This document shows, piece by piece, positions 52,792-61,492 of a DNA stretch of 64,000 nucleotides (position 1 is the stretch's first letter; every line of letters begins with the position of its first letter). This DNA is from Roseomonas sp. 18066 (GTDB lineage: Bacteria > Pseudomonadota > Alphaproteobacteria > Acetobacterales > Acetobacteraceae): contig NZ_CACSJM010000003.1 of the NCBI RefSeq assembly GCF_902706185.1, positions 1-64,000 of the forward strand, given 5' to 3'. The translations under genes were made by a program, and so were the position numbers. The notes beneath the pieces were generated by a model. That model saw nothing but the letters and a program-made list of their open reading frames with translations. It searched no databases and had not been told where the DNA came from.

Positions 52792-54084
52792 ATGACCTAT
52801 CGCAATCCGGAGACGCTGGCGCTGCATGCCGGCTGGCGACGCGACCCCGCCAGCAAGGCGGTCGCGGTGCCGATCTACCAGACCACCTCCTACCAGTTCG
52901 ACGATGCCGGCCAGGCGGCGCGGCTTTTCGCCTTGCAGGAGCTGGGCAATATCTACACGCGCATCGGCAATCCGACGACGGATGTGCTGGAGCAGCGCAT
53001 CGCGGCGTTGGAAGGCGGCGCCGCGGCGCTAGCCGTCGCCTCCGGCCAGGCGGCCTCGGCCTTCGCCGTGCAGAACCTGGCGCGGGTCGGCGACAATGTC
53101 GTGGCCTCCACCGATCTCTATGGCGGCACATGGAATCTTTTCGCCAACACGCTGAAGGACCAGGGCGTCGAGGTGCGCTTCGTCGACCCGCGCGACCCAG
53201 AGAATTTCCGCCGCGCGACTGATGACCGCACCCGCGCCTACTACGCCGAATCGCTGCCGAACCCGAAGCTGGAGGTCTTCCCGATCGCCGAGGTGGCGGC
53301 GATCGGCCGGCCGCTCGGCATCCCGCTGATCGTCGACAACACCGCGGCCCCGCTGCTGATCCGCCCGTTCGACCATGGCGCGGCCATCGTCGTGCATTCG
53401 CTGACGAAATTCATCGGCGGCCATGGCAACAGCATCGGCGGCATCATCGTCGATGGCGGCAATTTCCCCTGGGAAGACCACCCGGCGCGGCAACCGGCGC
53501 TGCACCAGCCCGACCCGTCCTATCACGGCGCGAAATGGGTGGAGGCGGCCAAGCCCCTCGGCCCCATCGCCTATGTGCTGAAGGCGCGCACCACGCTGCT
53601 GCGCGACCTTGGCGCCGCCCTCAGCCCCTTCAACGCCTTCCTGATCCTGCAAGGGGTGGAGACGCTGGCGCTGCGCATCCGCGAGCACAGCCGCAACGCC
53701 ACGCTGGTCGCCGACTTCCTCGCCCAGCGCGGCGAAGTCGCCCGCGTCATCCATCCCGGCCATCACCAGGGCGAGGCGGCGGCGCGCAGCGCCAAGTATC
53801 TCACCCAGGGCCAGGGCGGGCTGGTCGGCTTCGAGCTGGCCGGCGGGCGCGAGGCCGGGGCGCGCTTCATCGACGCGCTGAAGCTGTTCTACCATGTCGC
53901 CAATATCGGCGATGCGCGCAGCCTGGCGATCCACCCCGCCAGCACCACGCATTCGCAGCTGACCGAGGCCGAGCAGCAGGCGACCGGCGTGACGCCGGGC
54001 TATGTGCGGCTGTCGATCGGGCTCGAGCATGCCGACGACATCCTGGCCGATCTCGACCAGGCGCTGAAGGCCGCCGCCGCCTGA
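52792..54084 (+). CDS. metY: O-acetylhomoserine sulfhydrylase (aminocarboxypropyltransferase)
   Basis: 430 residues, in the Cys/Met metabolism PLP family. TLALHAGWRRDPASKAVAVPIYQTTSYQF and YTRIGNPTTDVLEQRIAALEGG at the front, the PLP lysine K206 in VHSLTKFIGGHGNSIGG, and the C-terminal AEQQATGVTPGYVRLSIGLEH are diagnostic. It makes homocysteine from O-acetylhomoserine and sulfide, or methionine from methanethiol. A CAGGAG site precedes the ATG. With cysK, cysE and the thiosulfate genes it shows that the window feeds reduced sulfur into amino acids. Convergent with the Aap permease gene. Confidence 0.94.
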   Translation: MTYRNPETLALHAGWRRDPASKAVAVPIYQTTSYQFDDAGQAARLFALQELGNIYTRIGNPTTDVLEQRIAALEGGAAALAVASGQAASAFAVQNLARVGDNVVASTDLYGGTWNLFANTLKDQGVEVRFVDPRDPENFRRATDDRTRAYYAESLPNPKLEVFPIAEVAAIGRPLGIPLIVDNTAAPLLIRPFDHGAAIVVHSLTKFIGGHGNSIGGIIVDGGNFPWEDHPARQPALHQPDPSYHGAKWVEAAKPLGPIAYVLKARTTLLRDLGAALSPFNAFLILQGVETLALRIREHSRNATLVADFLAQRGEVARVIHPGHHQGEAAARSAKYLTQGQGGLVGFELAGGREAGARFIDALKLFYHVANIGDARSLAIHPASTTHSQLTEAEQQATGVTPGYVRLSIGLEHADDILADLDQALKAAAA

Positions 54085-54090
54085 CACCCG

Positions 54091-54120
54091 GCCGCGCCGG
54101 CTGGGTCAAGGCGGCGCGGC
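54091..54120. terminator. Possible bidirectional terminator
   Basis: Eight-base arms GCCGCGCC (54091-54098) and GGCGCGGC (54113-54120) with a 14-base loop, between the convergent metY and Aap permease genes. A T-rich TTCTCCT follows on the plus strand. The loop is large, so confidence is modest. Confidence 0.4.
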
Positions 54121-54130
54121 TTCTCCTCCG

Positions 54131-56122
54131 TCAGTGTCTTGGAAGATCGTCAGCGCCGGCCGGCCGCGCCGGGCCATGCCGCAGCGCCTCGGCCAGCCGG
54201 GCCAGGGGAAAACACAGGCAGAAATAGGCGGCGGCCAGCAGCAGATAGGCCTCGGGCGCGGCGGCGCGCCATTGCGGCTCCTGCACCGCCAGCCGCAGCG
54301 TCGCGGTCAGGTCGAGCAGCCCGACCACCAGCACCAGCGAGGTGTCCTTCACCGTCGAGACGAAGACGTTGACGGTGGCCGGGAAGCCGATGCGCAGCGC
54401 TTGCGGCAGCTCGATCAGCAGCAGCGTCGCCGGCGCCGACAGGCCGAGGCTGCGCGCCGCCTCCGGCTGGCCCGGCGGCAGCGCCTGCAACGCGGCGCCG
54501 AGCACGACGGCGAGCTGCGCCGCGGTGACGCCGGCCAGCGCCACCAGCGCGCGCGCCAGCCGGCTGCCCCCCGCGCCAGGCGGCAGCAGCAGCGGCACCA
54601 GCAGGCTGGCGGCGAGCAGAAGCGCCACCACCGGCACGCTGCGGAACAGCGCGATGAACAGGCCGGCGGCGACGCGCAGCGGCAGGTGGCGTGACCGCTG
54701 GGCGAGCGCCAGCGGCAGCGCGGCCACCGCCCCCAGCGCCAGGGCCAGCGCCGCCAGGCCGAGCGTCAGCGGCAGCCCGCCCCAATCGGCATCCGACACC
54801 AGCCGCAGGACCCCGCCGCCGCGCATCAGCCAGATCCAGAGCGGTAGCAGCGCGACCCAGCCCAGCAGCAGCCGCCAGCGACCGCGCAGGGCCACCCAGC
54901 CGGTCGCCACGAGGCCGAGGCCCAGCAGCAGCGTGGCCAGAGCCGGGCGCCATTGCTCGGCCAGCGGATAGCTGCCGAAAAGGATCAGCCGGAACTTCTC
55001 GGCGAGCAACGCCCAGCAGGCGCCGGAAGCGGCCGCGCAGGCCTGCGCACCGCCGGTGAAGGCCGCCTGCGCCACGCCCCAATATCCAAGCGCGAGCAGC
55101 AGCAGCACGCCAGGAAGAAAGCCAACCGCGCGGCGCCATCCAGTGTCGCGCGGCAGCGGCGCTGGCATCGCCGGCTGCAGAGCGCTGCGTCCTTCATGAC
55201 CCGCCAGCTTCAGCAGCGTCGCCAGAAAATAATTCAGCGCGAGATAGGCGAGGACGACGAGCAGCAGCCCCTCAAGCCCGCGGCCGGTCTGGTTGACGGC
55301 GATTCCGGTGACGCCGACCAGGTCCTGATAGCCGATCAGCAAGCCCAGCGAAGCGTTCTTGACGAGCTGCAGCACTTGCCAGCTGCCCGGCGCCAGGCTG
55401 AAGCCCAGCGCCTGCGGCAGGATGACGCGGCGCAGGCTGATCCGGCGCGGCAGGCCGAGCGCCGCCGCCGCTTCCGCCTGAACCGGTGGGACGGCTGCGA
55501 TTCCCGCGCGCAGCACCTCCGCCAGATAGGCGGCGTGGAAGACGCCGAGGCCGAAGGCGAGGGCGCAGAATTCCGGGCTGAGCAGCAGCCCGCCCTCGAT
55601 GTTGAAGCCCTGCAAGGCAGGAAATCGCAGCGCACCGGCTTCCCACCAGGGCAGCGCCAGGCCGCGATTGCTGAGGAACAGGCCGGGAAGCGGATTCCAG
55701 GCCAGGCGCGGCCCGGGCAGGTTCAGCAGCAGCCCGTACCAGAGGAACAGCTGCAGCGGCAGCGGCGTGTTGCGCAGCGGCTCGATCACCCAGGCCGCGA
55801 GCTGGCGCGGCAGCGGGGCGCGCGACAGCCGCGCCAATGCCAGCGGCAGGCTGAGCAGCAGCGCCAGCGCCACGCCGCAAAGCGCGACGCGCAGGGTATT
55901 GAGAAGGCCGGCCAGGATGGCGCGCCAGGCGCTGCTGTCGGGGGTCACCTCCAGCAGCCCCTCGGCCATGGCGAAGCCGGCGCGCGCGCCCAGGGCCGAG
56001 AAATCCAGCCGCAAGCCGCGACGGTCGAGCGCCGCCTGCAGCAGCCACCAGAGCAGGCCGAGCAGCAGCAGCCCGATGCCCGCCCCCAGCCAGGCGTCGC
56101 GGCGCGTCTGCCGCGGCGTCAT
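54131..56122 (-). CDS. Amino acid ABC transporter permease, fused AapQ-AapM
   Basis: 663 residues that contain two complete polar-amino-acid permeases in one chain. The first half (~1-335) is AapQ-like: WVIEPLRNTPLPLQLFLWYGLL, coupling loop EAAAALGLPRRISLRRVILPQALGF and LVKNASLGLLIGYQDL. The second (~345-663) is AapM-like: GACWALLAEKFRLILFGSYPLAEQWRP, FIALFRSVPVVALLL, PEAARSLGLSAPATLLLIELPQALR and STVKDTSLVLVVGLLDL. Usually these are two genes. The linker is short and no frameshift is evident. ATG 56122 is four bases after the binding-protein stop. No ATPase gene (aapP) follows. Confidence 0.88.
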   Translation of the reverse strand: MTPRQTRRDAWLGAGIGLLLLGLLWWLLQAALDRRGLRLDFSALGARAGFAMAEGLLEVTPDSSAWRAILAGLLNTLRVALCGVALALLLSLPLALARLSRAPLPRQLAAWVIEPLRNTPLPLQLFLWYGLLLNLPGPRLAWNPLPGLFLSNRGLALPWWEAGALRFPALQGFNIEGGLLLSPEFCALAFGLGVFHAAYLAEVLRAGIAAVPPVQAEAAAALGLPRRISLRRVILPQALGFSLAPGSWQVLQLVKNASLGLLIGYQDLVGVTGIAVNQTGRGLEGLLLVVLAYLALNYFLATLLKLAGHEGRSALQPAMPAPLPRDTGWRRAVGFLPGVLLLLALGYWGVAQAAFTGGAQACAAASGACWALLAEKFRLILFGSYPLAEQWRPALATLLLGLGLVATGWVALRGRWRLLLGWVALLPLWIWLMRGGGVLRLVSDADWGGLPLTLGLAALALALGAVAALPLALAQRSRHLPLRVAAGLFIALFRSVPVVALLLAASLLVPLLLPPGAGGSRLARALVALAGVTAAQLAVVLGAALQALPPGQPEAARSLGLSAPATLLLIELPQALRIGFPATVNVFVSTVKDTSLVLVVGLLDLTATLRLAVQEPQWRAAAPEAYLLLAAAYFCLCFPLARLAEALRHGPARPAGADDLPRH

Positions 56123-56126
56123 GGCC

Positions 56127-57164
56127 TCACTGGATCGGCGGCGCGTAGAGCAGCCCCCCATCCCGCCACAGCGCATTCTGCCCGCGCTCCAGGGCCAGCG
56201 GCGTCGTCGGCCCCAGGTTGCGCGCGAAGATTTCGCCGTAATTGCCGACCTGGGCGATGACGTGCGCCGCCCACTCCTCGTTCAGGCCAAAGGCCTTGCC
56301 GATGCCGGGGGTGACGCCGAGCAGCCGCTTCACCTCCGGATTGGCCGAGGCGCGATCGGCCTGGACGGACGCGCTGCTGACGCCGAGCTCCTCGGCATTG
56401 ACCAGCACGTTCAGCGTCCAGCGCGCGACCTGGAAGAAAGCGACATCATCGGCGCGCACCACCGGCGACAACGGCGACTTGTTGATGCGCTCGGGCAGGA
56501 TGACAAAATCGGCCGGACGCGGCGCGCGGGCGGCGCGGCTGGCGGCCAGCGTCGAGGCATCCGACAGATAGACGTCGCAGCGCCCGGCATAGAAGGCGGC
56601 TTCCAGCTCCGGCAGGCTTTCGATCACCACCGAGCGATAGGCCAGCTTGTTGGCGGCAAAATAGTCAGCGAGATTCTGCTCGTTCACCGTGCCCGGCTGC
56701 ACGCAGACCGTGGCGCCGCCGAGCTCCCGGGCTGTTTTCACGCCAAGCCGCGCCGGCACCATGAAGGCCTGGCCGTCATAGAAGATGGTGCCGACGAACA
56801 ACAGGGAGAGCGGCCCGTCGCGGCCCGAGGTCCAGGTGGTGTTGCGCGACAGCACGTCGATTTCGCCGGCCTGCAGCACCGGGAAGCGCTGCGCCGAGCT
56901 CAGCGGCTGGAAGCGCACCTTGGCCGCGTCGCCCAGCACGGCGGCGGCCAGCGCGCGGCAGTAATCGGCATCCAGCCCGCGCCAGACACCCTGGCCATCC
57001 GGCAGCGACAGCCCGGCCGAGCCCTGGCTGACGCCGCAGACCAGCTCTCCGCGGGCACGGATCCGCTCGATGGTGGGGCTCGCCTCGGCGACCGTCGTGG
57101 CGGCCTGCAGCAAGGTGGCGCCGAGCAGCGCCAGGGCCGCGCGACGAAGAGAGGGAAGACGCAT
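56127..57164 (-). CDS. aapJ: Amino acid ABC transporter solute-binding protein, AapJ-like
   Basis: 345 residues. The signal peptide (LALLGATLLQAATTVAEA) is followed by a family 3 binding domain: RGELVCGVSQGSAGLSLPDGQGVWRGLDADYCRALAAAV, FPVLQAGEIDVLSRNTTWT, and VKRLLGVTPGIGKAFGL near the end. AapJ captures a broad range of L-amino acids. The stop is four bases before the fused permease and the start overlaps nothing, lying two bases after the class V aminotransferase. Its specificity cannot be read. Confidence 0.92.
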   Translation of the reverse strand: MRLPSLRRAALALLGATLLQAATTVAEASPTIERIRARGELVCGVSQGSAGLSLPDGQGVWRGLDADYCRALAAAVLGDAAKVRFQPLSSAQRFPVLQAGEIDVLSRNTTWTSGRDGPLSLLFVGTIFYDGQAFMVPARLGVKTARELGGATVCVQPGTVNEQNLADYFAANKLAYRSVVIESLPELEAAFYAGRCDVYLSDASTLAASRAARAPRPADFVILPERINKSPLSPVVRADDVAFFQVARWTLNVLVNAEELGVSSASVQADRASANPEVKRLLGVTPGIGKAFGLNEEWAAHVIAQVGNYGEIFARNLGPTTPLALERGQNALWRDGGLLYAPPIQ

Positions 57165-57166
57165 GA

Positions 57167-58354
57167 TCACCTCGGGGTTGCGGCGCGGATCTCGGCCAGC
57201 GCCTGCAGCAGCGCGTCGACATCGCGCTCGTCGTTGTAGATGTGCAGGCCGATGCGCAGCCGGTCCTCGCGCGCGCTGACATGGATGTTCCGGGCGCGCA
57301 GCGTGGCGACGGCGGCGGCGGCGTCGAAGCCCTCGCCACCCAGCCCGATCAGATGCGCTGCCCGATGCGGCGCGGCGCGCAGGCCGATCCGTGCAGCACC
57401 TTCGGCCAGGCGGTCGGTCAGCTGCCGCAGCCGCGCCTCGATCACATCCACGCCGATGCCGCGCAGCAGGGCGATGCCGGCTGTGGTCATCGGCACGGTC
57501 ATGAAATTGGCGCGCTCGCCCATGTCGTAGCGGCGCGCGCCGGCCATGAAGCGCAGCTCCCGCCCATAGCGGTTGCTCAGCGTGTCGGCGCCGCGCCGGC
57601 TGAAGGCATGCTCTTCCAACGGCCGGCCTTCCTGGCGATGCGGCGCGGCATAGAGCAGCGCCAAGCCATAGGGGCCGAGCAGCCACTTGTAGGTGGCGAA
57701 GGTCAGAAAGTCGGGCTGCACGCGGCGAACATCGAGCGGCCGGACGCCCACCGATTGCGTGCCGTCCAGCACCAGCGCGATGCCGCGGGCGCGCGCCGCG
57801 GCACCGATCGCCTCGAGGTCGAGCGTGGCACCATCGGTCCAATGCACCGGCGTCAGCGCCAGCACGGCGATGCGCGGGCCGGCCGCGTCGAGCCGGCGCA
57901 GCAGCGCCGCGCTCCAGTCGCCATCGGCCGGACGCGGCAATTCCTCGTGCATGGCGCCGGCATCTTCTGCCGCGCGGATCCAGGCGAAGAGCTGCGACGG
58001 ATGCTCTTCCTGCAAGGTCAGCACCGCCTCGCCCGCCTGCAGCGGCAGGTTCGCCGCCGCCGTCGCGATGCCGTAGCTGGTGGCGGCGACCAGCGCGATG
58101 TCGCCAGGCGTCGCGCCGATCAAGGCGGCGGCCTCGGCGCGCAAGGCCTCGACCTCGTCGTAGAAGCTGGCGCGAGACAATTCCCAGGGGCGCGACTTGC
58201 GCGCCAGCCCGATCTCGCCGGCCTGGCGCACGGCATGCGGAATGGGCGTCATGAAGGCGGCATCGGCATAGATGCGGCCTTCCGGCAGGTCGAACAGCGC
58301 ACGCCAATCGGCGGTCACGGCAGCGGTGGTCACGGTCCCGACTTTCAGGCGCAC
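57167..58354 (-). CDS. Class V PLP-dependent aminotransferase
   Basis: 395 residues, in the cysteine desulfurase / isopenicillin-N epimerase-like group. The PLP lysine is K223 in FATYKWLLGPYG, the cofactor aspartate D197 in LVLDGTQSVG, and ATSYGIATAAANLP is the phosphate region. The GTG at 58354 gives the longest form; a second GTG at 58333 is possible. It is first in a unit with the Aap importer, two bases ahead of the binding protein, so it probably acts on an imported amino acid, for example by desulfuration, epimerisation or lyase chemistry. No active-site cysteine loop typical of desulfurases was recognised. Confidence 0.88.
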   Translation of the reverse strand: MRLKVGTVTTAAVTADWRALFDLPEGRIYADAAFMTPIPHAVRQAGEIGLARKSRPWELSRASFYDEVEALRAEAAALIGATPGDIALVAATSYGIATAAANLPLQAGEAVLTLQEEHPSQLFAWIRAAEDAGAMHEELPRPADGDWSAALLRRLDAAGPRIAVLALTPVHWTDGATLDLEAIGAAARARGIALVLDGTQSVGVRPLDVRRVQPDFLTFATYKWLLGPYGLALLYAAPHRQEGRPLEEHAFSRRGADTLSNRYGRELRFMAGARRYDMGERANFMTVPMTTAGIALLRGIGVDVIEARLRQLTDRLAEGAARIGLRAAPHRAAHLIGLGGEGFDAAAAVATLRARNIHVSAREDRLRIGLHIYNDERDVDALLQALAEIRAATPR

Positions 58355-58850
58355 GGCAGCCGGCCGCGCCCAAGCCCGAACAGCGCATTTTCGGACGTGG
58401 TTAGCAAGGCATAATTCTGATAATGCGATTCTATAATGTGATTAATATGCCCGAAGCTGGTCGTGCCAAACAGCCTTGCCCCTCGGTGAACGGGCCACCG
58501 CTGGTCAGCGGTTCAGGATGCGGCGGAAGTCGCCAATCCAATTATTGCGTTCAATGTCGTTGAATCGTCATTGCCCTATTTTAAACCGCTTAATAAGCTG
58601 ACGGCCAAGCCGGCGGCGACGTCCGCCGGGTTCGGAGTCTCGATGAAGCCTTGCTGTCGCCCATCCGGGCCCTGCCACGCGCGCCGCTAGGCGCCCCTCC
58701 CCTTCCCCGTCGCGCCGCGTGACGTCGGCCGCCTGGCAGCCCTTCAGGGCCACCCGGCCGCGAGCGCGCGCGCACCCTTTCCGCCCATTCGGCGCTGCCC
58801 GCCGCAAGCCACTGGCTCGCGCGCAGGGCCGCTGCATCCGGAGCCGATCC
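58355..58850. other. Divergent intergenic region, aminotransferase / Dpp operon
   Basis: 496 bases. The centre (about 58380-58610) is AT-rich and contains a TATAAT at 58432-58437 without a good -35 in reach, so the promoters are not defined. Open frames from 58719 run into the binding protein but lack similarity before 58851. No small gene was recognised. Confidence 0.5.
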
Positions 58851-60542
58851 ATGACGCTGTCCCGCCCGCCCTCCGACCCTGCTGGCCCCGCGCCGCAACC
58901 CGGCCGCCGCAGCCTGCTGCGCTGGTCCGCCGCCGCCGCGGCGCTGGCCGGCGCCGGCACCCTGCCCGGCCTGTCGCTGGCGCAGACGCCCGCCGCCGCC
59001 GGCGCGCGCCGCGGCCAGGTGGTGATCGGCGTCGCGCAGGAGCCGACACGCTTCCACCCGCTGCAGCGCCGCACCGAGGTGGATGACAGCGTCCACCTGA
59101 ACATCTTCAGCACGCTCTGGGGCCTCGACCCCGAGGGCGGGCTGACGCCTGACCTGGCGACGGAGGTGCCCAGCGTCGAGAATGGCGGCCTCTCCGCCGA
59201 CGGCCTGACCTGGCGCGTCAAGCTGCGCAGCGACGTGCTCTGGCACGACGGCGCGCCCTTCACCGCCGAGGACGTGAAGTTCACGCTGGAGACCATCAAG
59301 GATCCGAACTACCCTGCCTCCAGCCGGCACGGGCATGAGCTGGTGCGCGACATCGAGGTGGTGGGCAAGCACGAGATCCGCTGGCGGCTGGAGACGCCCT
59401 TCGCCCCCTATCTGGCGCTGCTGGCCTGGATGACCATCGGCCCGCGCCACATCCTGGCGCAGGTGACCGACCCGACCGACCCGGCCTTCAACAACCGCCC
59501 CGTCGGCACCGGCCCGTTCCGCTTTCACGAGCGCCGCCCGGGCGACTATGTCGCGCTGGTCGCCAATGATCGCTACTACCGCGAGGGCCCGTTCCTCGAG
59601 CGGGTCATCATCAAGTACATCCCCGACCAGATCAGCGTGAAGACGCAGTTCATCACCGGCGCCATCGACGCCGCGATGATCCCCGGCATCGCGCCCGACC
59701 TGGCCGAGGAGGTGGCGCGCACGCCGGGCCTGACGCTGAACCGCACCGACACGCAGTTCGTCGACATGATCGCGCTGAACAACGCCCTGCCGCAATTCGC
59801 CGAGCTCGCGGTGCGCCAGGCGCTGTACCTGTCGCTCGACAAGCAGACCATCTATCGCGACATCTATCCGAACGGCGTGCGGCAGCCGACGGAATCCTTC
59901 CTGCCGAAGCAGTCCTGGGCCTACAAGCCCGACCTGACGCCGCATCGCTACGCCCCCGACGCGGCGCGCGCGCTGCTCGACGAGGCCGGCTGGAAGCCCG
60001 GCGCCGACGGCATCCGCCAGAAGAACGGCGTGCGCCTGGCCTTCACCAACTCGACCATCGCCGGCGACCATCTGCGCGAGCAGTTCCAGCAGCTGCTGCA
60101 GCAGGACTGGCGCGACATCGGCGTCGACATGACCATCCGCAACGCGCCCTCGGCGACGCTCTGGGGCGATTTCTGGCGGCTCAGCCAGTTCCAGTCGATC
60201 ATCGTCGGCATGATCGTGCCGATCGCCTCCGACCCCAGCCCGAGCAACCGCTTCGGCAGCTGGGCGATCCAGGCACGCGGCGGCGTCGGCATCAACACCT
60301 TCCAATACGACAATCCGGAGGTGGACAGGCTGCTGCGCGAGGGTGTCGCCGTGCTCGACCGCGACGCGCGCAAGCAGCGCTACTTCCAGATCCAGGACAT
60401 CATCCGCCGCGACCTGCCCTTCCTGCCGCTCAGCCAGGGCGTCGTCTTCGAGGGTGTCAAGACGCGGCTGGAAGGCTACAAGCCGAACCTCAGCTATCGC
60501 GTCAATCTCTGGAACCTGCGCGAATGGCGCTGGCGCAGCTGA
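58851..60542 (+). CDS. ABC transporter solute-binding protein, family 5
   Basis: 563 residues. Twin-arginine signal GRRSLLRWSAAAAALAGAGTLPGLSLAQT, then the binding domain: LNIFSTLWGLDPEGGLTPDLATEVP, VLWHDGAPFTAEDVKFTLETIKDPNY, VGTGPFRFHERRPGD and LAVRQALYLSLDKQTIYRDI. GGAG precedes the ATG at 58851. First gene of a complete Dpp/Opp-type operon that runs to the right edge (two permeases, two ATPases). The substrate is a peptide, opine or similar solute. Confidence 0.93.
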   Translation: MTLSRPPSDPAGPAPQPGRRSLLRWSAAAAALAGAGTLPGLSLAQTPAAAGARRGQVVIGVAQEPTRFHPLQRRTEVDDSVHLNIFSTLWGLDPEGGLTPDLATEVPSVENGGLSADGLTWRVKLRSDVLWHDGAPFTAEDVKFTLETIKDPNYPASSRHGHELVRDIEVVGKHEIRWRLETPFAPYLALLAWMTIGPRHILAQVTDPTDPAFNNRPVGTGPFRFHERRPGDYVALVANDRYYREGPFLERVIIKYIPDQISVKTQFITGAIDAAMIPGIAPDLAEEVARTPGLTLNRTDTQFVDMIALNNALPQFAELAVRQALYLSLDKQTIYRDIYPNGVRQPTESFLPKQSWAYKPDLTPHRYAPDAARALLDEAGWKPGADGIRQKNGVRLAFTNSTIAGDHLREQFQQLLQQDWRDIGVDMTIRNAPSATLWGDFWRLSQFQSIIVGMIVPIASDPSPSNRFGSWAIQARGGVGINTFQYDNPEVDRLLREGVAVLDRDARKQRYFQIQDIIRRDLPFLPLSQGVVFEGVKTRLEGYKPNLSYRVNLWNLREWRWRS

Positions 60543-61492
60543 TGCTGCGGCGGATCTGGTCGCGGCTGGCGCAAAGCCTCGTGCTGCTCGGCATCGTCTC
60601 GATGGTGGGCTTCTCCCTGCTGCACCTGACGCCGGGCGGGCCGCTGTCGCAATTCACCGATTCCCCCGGCATGACCCAGGCGGATATCGAGCGGATCGAG
60701 CGCCAGCTCGGCCTCGACCAGCCGCTGCCGCTGCAGTATCTGCGCTGGGCCGGCAATCTTGTCGTCGGCGACTGGGGCCGCTCCTATCGCGACGACGCAC
60801 CGGTGCTGTCGGTGATCGCCGGCCGCATGGGGCAGACCTTCAAGCTGATGCTGGCGGCCAGCCTGATCGCCATGACGCTGGGCCTGCTGCTCGGCGTCTT
60901 CGGCGCGCTGCGCCAGCACGGCCGCTTCGACCGCGGCGCGACGCTCGCCACCATGGTCATCCTGTCGATCCCGACCTTCTGGTTCGGCCTGCTGGTGATC
61001 TACGTCTTCTCGCAGCGGCTGGGCTGGATCCCGGCGGGCAATGCCGCGCCGGTCGGCGATAGCGGCTGGCTGGTAGCGCTGCACCATCTGCTGGGCCCGG
61101 CCTTCGTGCTCGGCCTGGTTAATACCGCGGTGTGGAGCCGCTACATGCGCAGCGCCGTGCTGGAATGCCTGGGCCAGGACTATGTGCGCACCGCGCGCGC
61201 CAAGGGCGTCGCGCCCTGGCGCGTCGTGGTGCGCCACGTGCTGCGCAACGCCTGGCTGCCGATGATCGCGCTGCTGGGGCTGGAGCTGCCCTCGCTGCTC
61301 GGCGGCGCGCTGGTCACCGAGACGGTCTTCACCTGGCCCGGCATGGGCCGCCTCTTCTACGATTCCATCGCCAACCGCGACTATCCGGTGATCCTCGGCA
61401 TGCTGACCTTCTCCGCCATCCTCGTCATCCTCGGCAATCTCCTGGCCGACCTGCTCTACGGCCTGGCCGATCCGCGGCTGCGCCGGCGATGA
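60524..61492 (+). CDS. ABC transporter permease, DppB/OppB type
   Basis: 322 residues from ATG 60524; ATG 60542, inside the previous stop (TGATG), would give 316 and is equally likely. LVLLGIVSMVGFSLLHLTPGGP, IERQLGLDQPLPLQYLRW, and the coupling loop DYVRTARAKGVAPWRVVVRHVLRNAWLPMIALL identify a DppB-type permease with about six membrane helices. It overlaps the binding protein end and is followed by its partner through ATGA. Confidence 0.93.
   Translation: MALAQLMLRRIWSRLAQSLVLLGIVSMVGFSLLHLTPGGPLSQFTDSPGMTQADIERIERQLGLDQPLPLQYLRWAGNLVVGDWGRSYRDDAPVLSVIAGRMGQTFKLMLAASLIAMTLGLLLGVFGALRQHGRFDRGATLATMVILSIPTFWFGLLVIYVFSQRLGWIPAGNAAPVGDSGWLVALHHLLGPAFVLGLVNTAVWSRYMRSAVLECLGQDYVRTARAKGVAPWRVVVRHVLRNAWLPMIALLGLELPSLLGGALVTETVFTWPGMGRLFYDSIANRDYPVILGMLTFSAILVILGNLLADLLYGLADPRLRRR

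Noticed and set aside
58401-58437. TATAAT in the AT-rich gap before the Dpp operon as a promoter
   Set aside because: No -35-like hexamer at 16-18 bases upstream, and several overlapping AT-rich alternatives exist, so no promoter was annotated.
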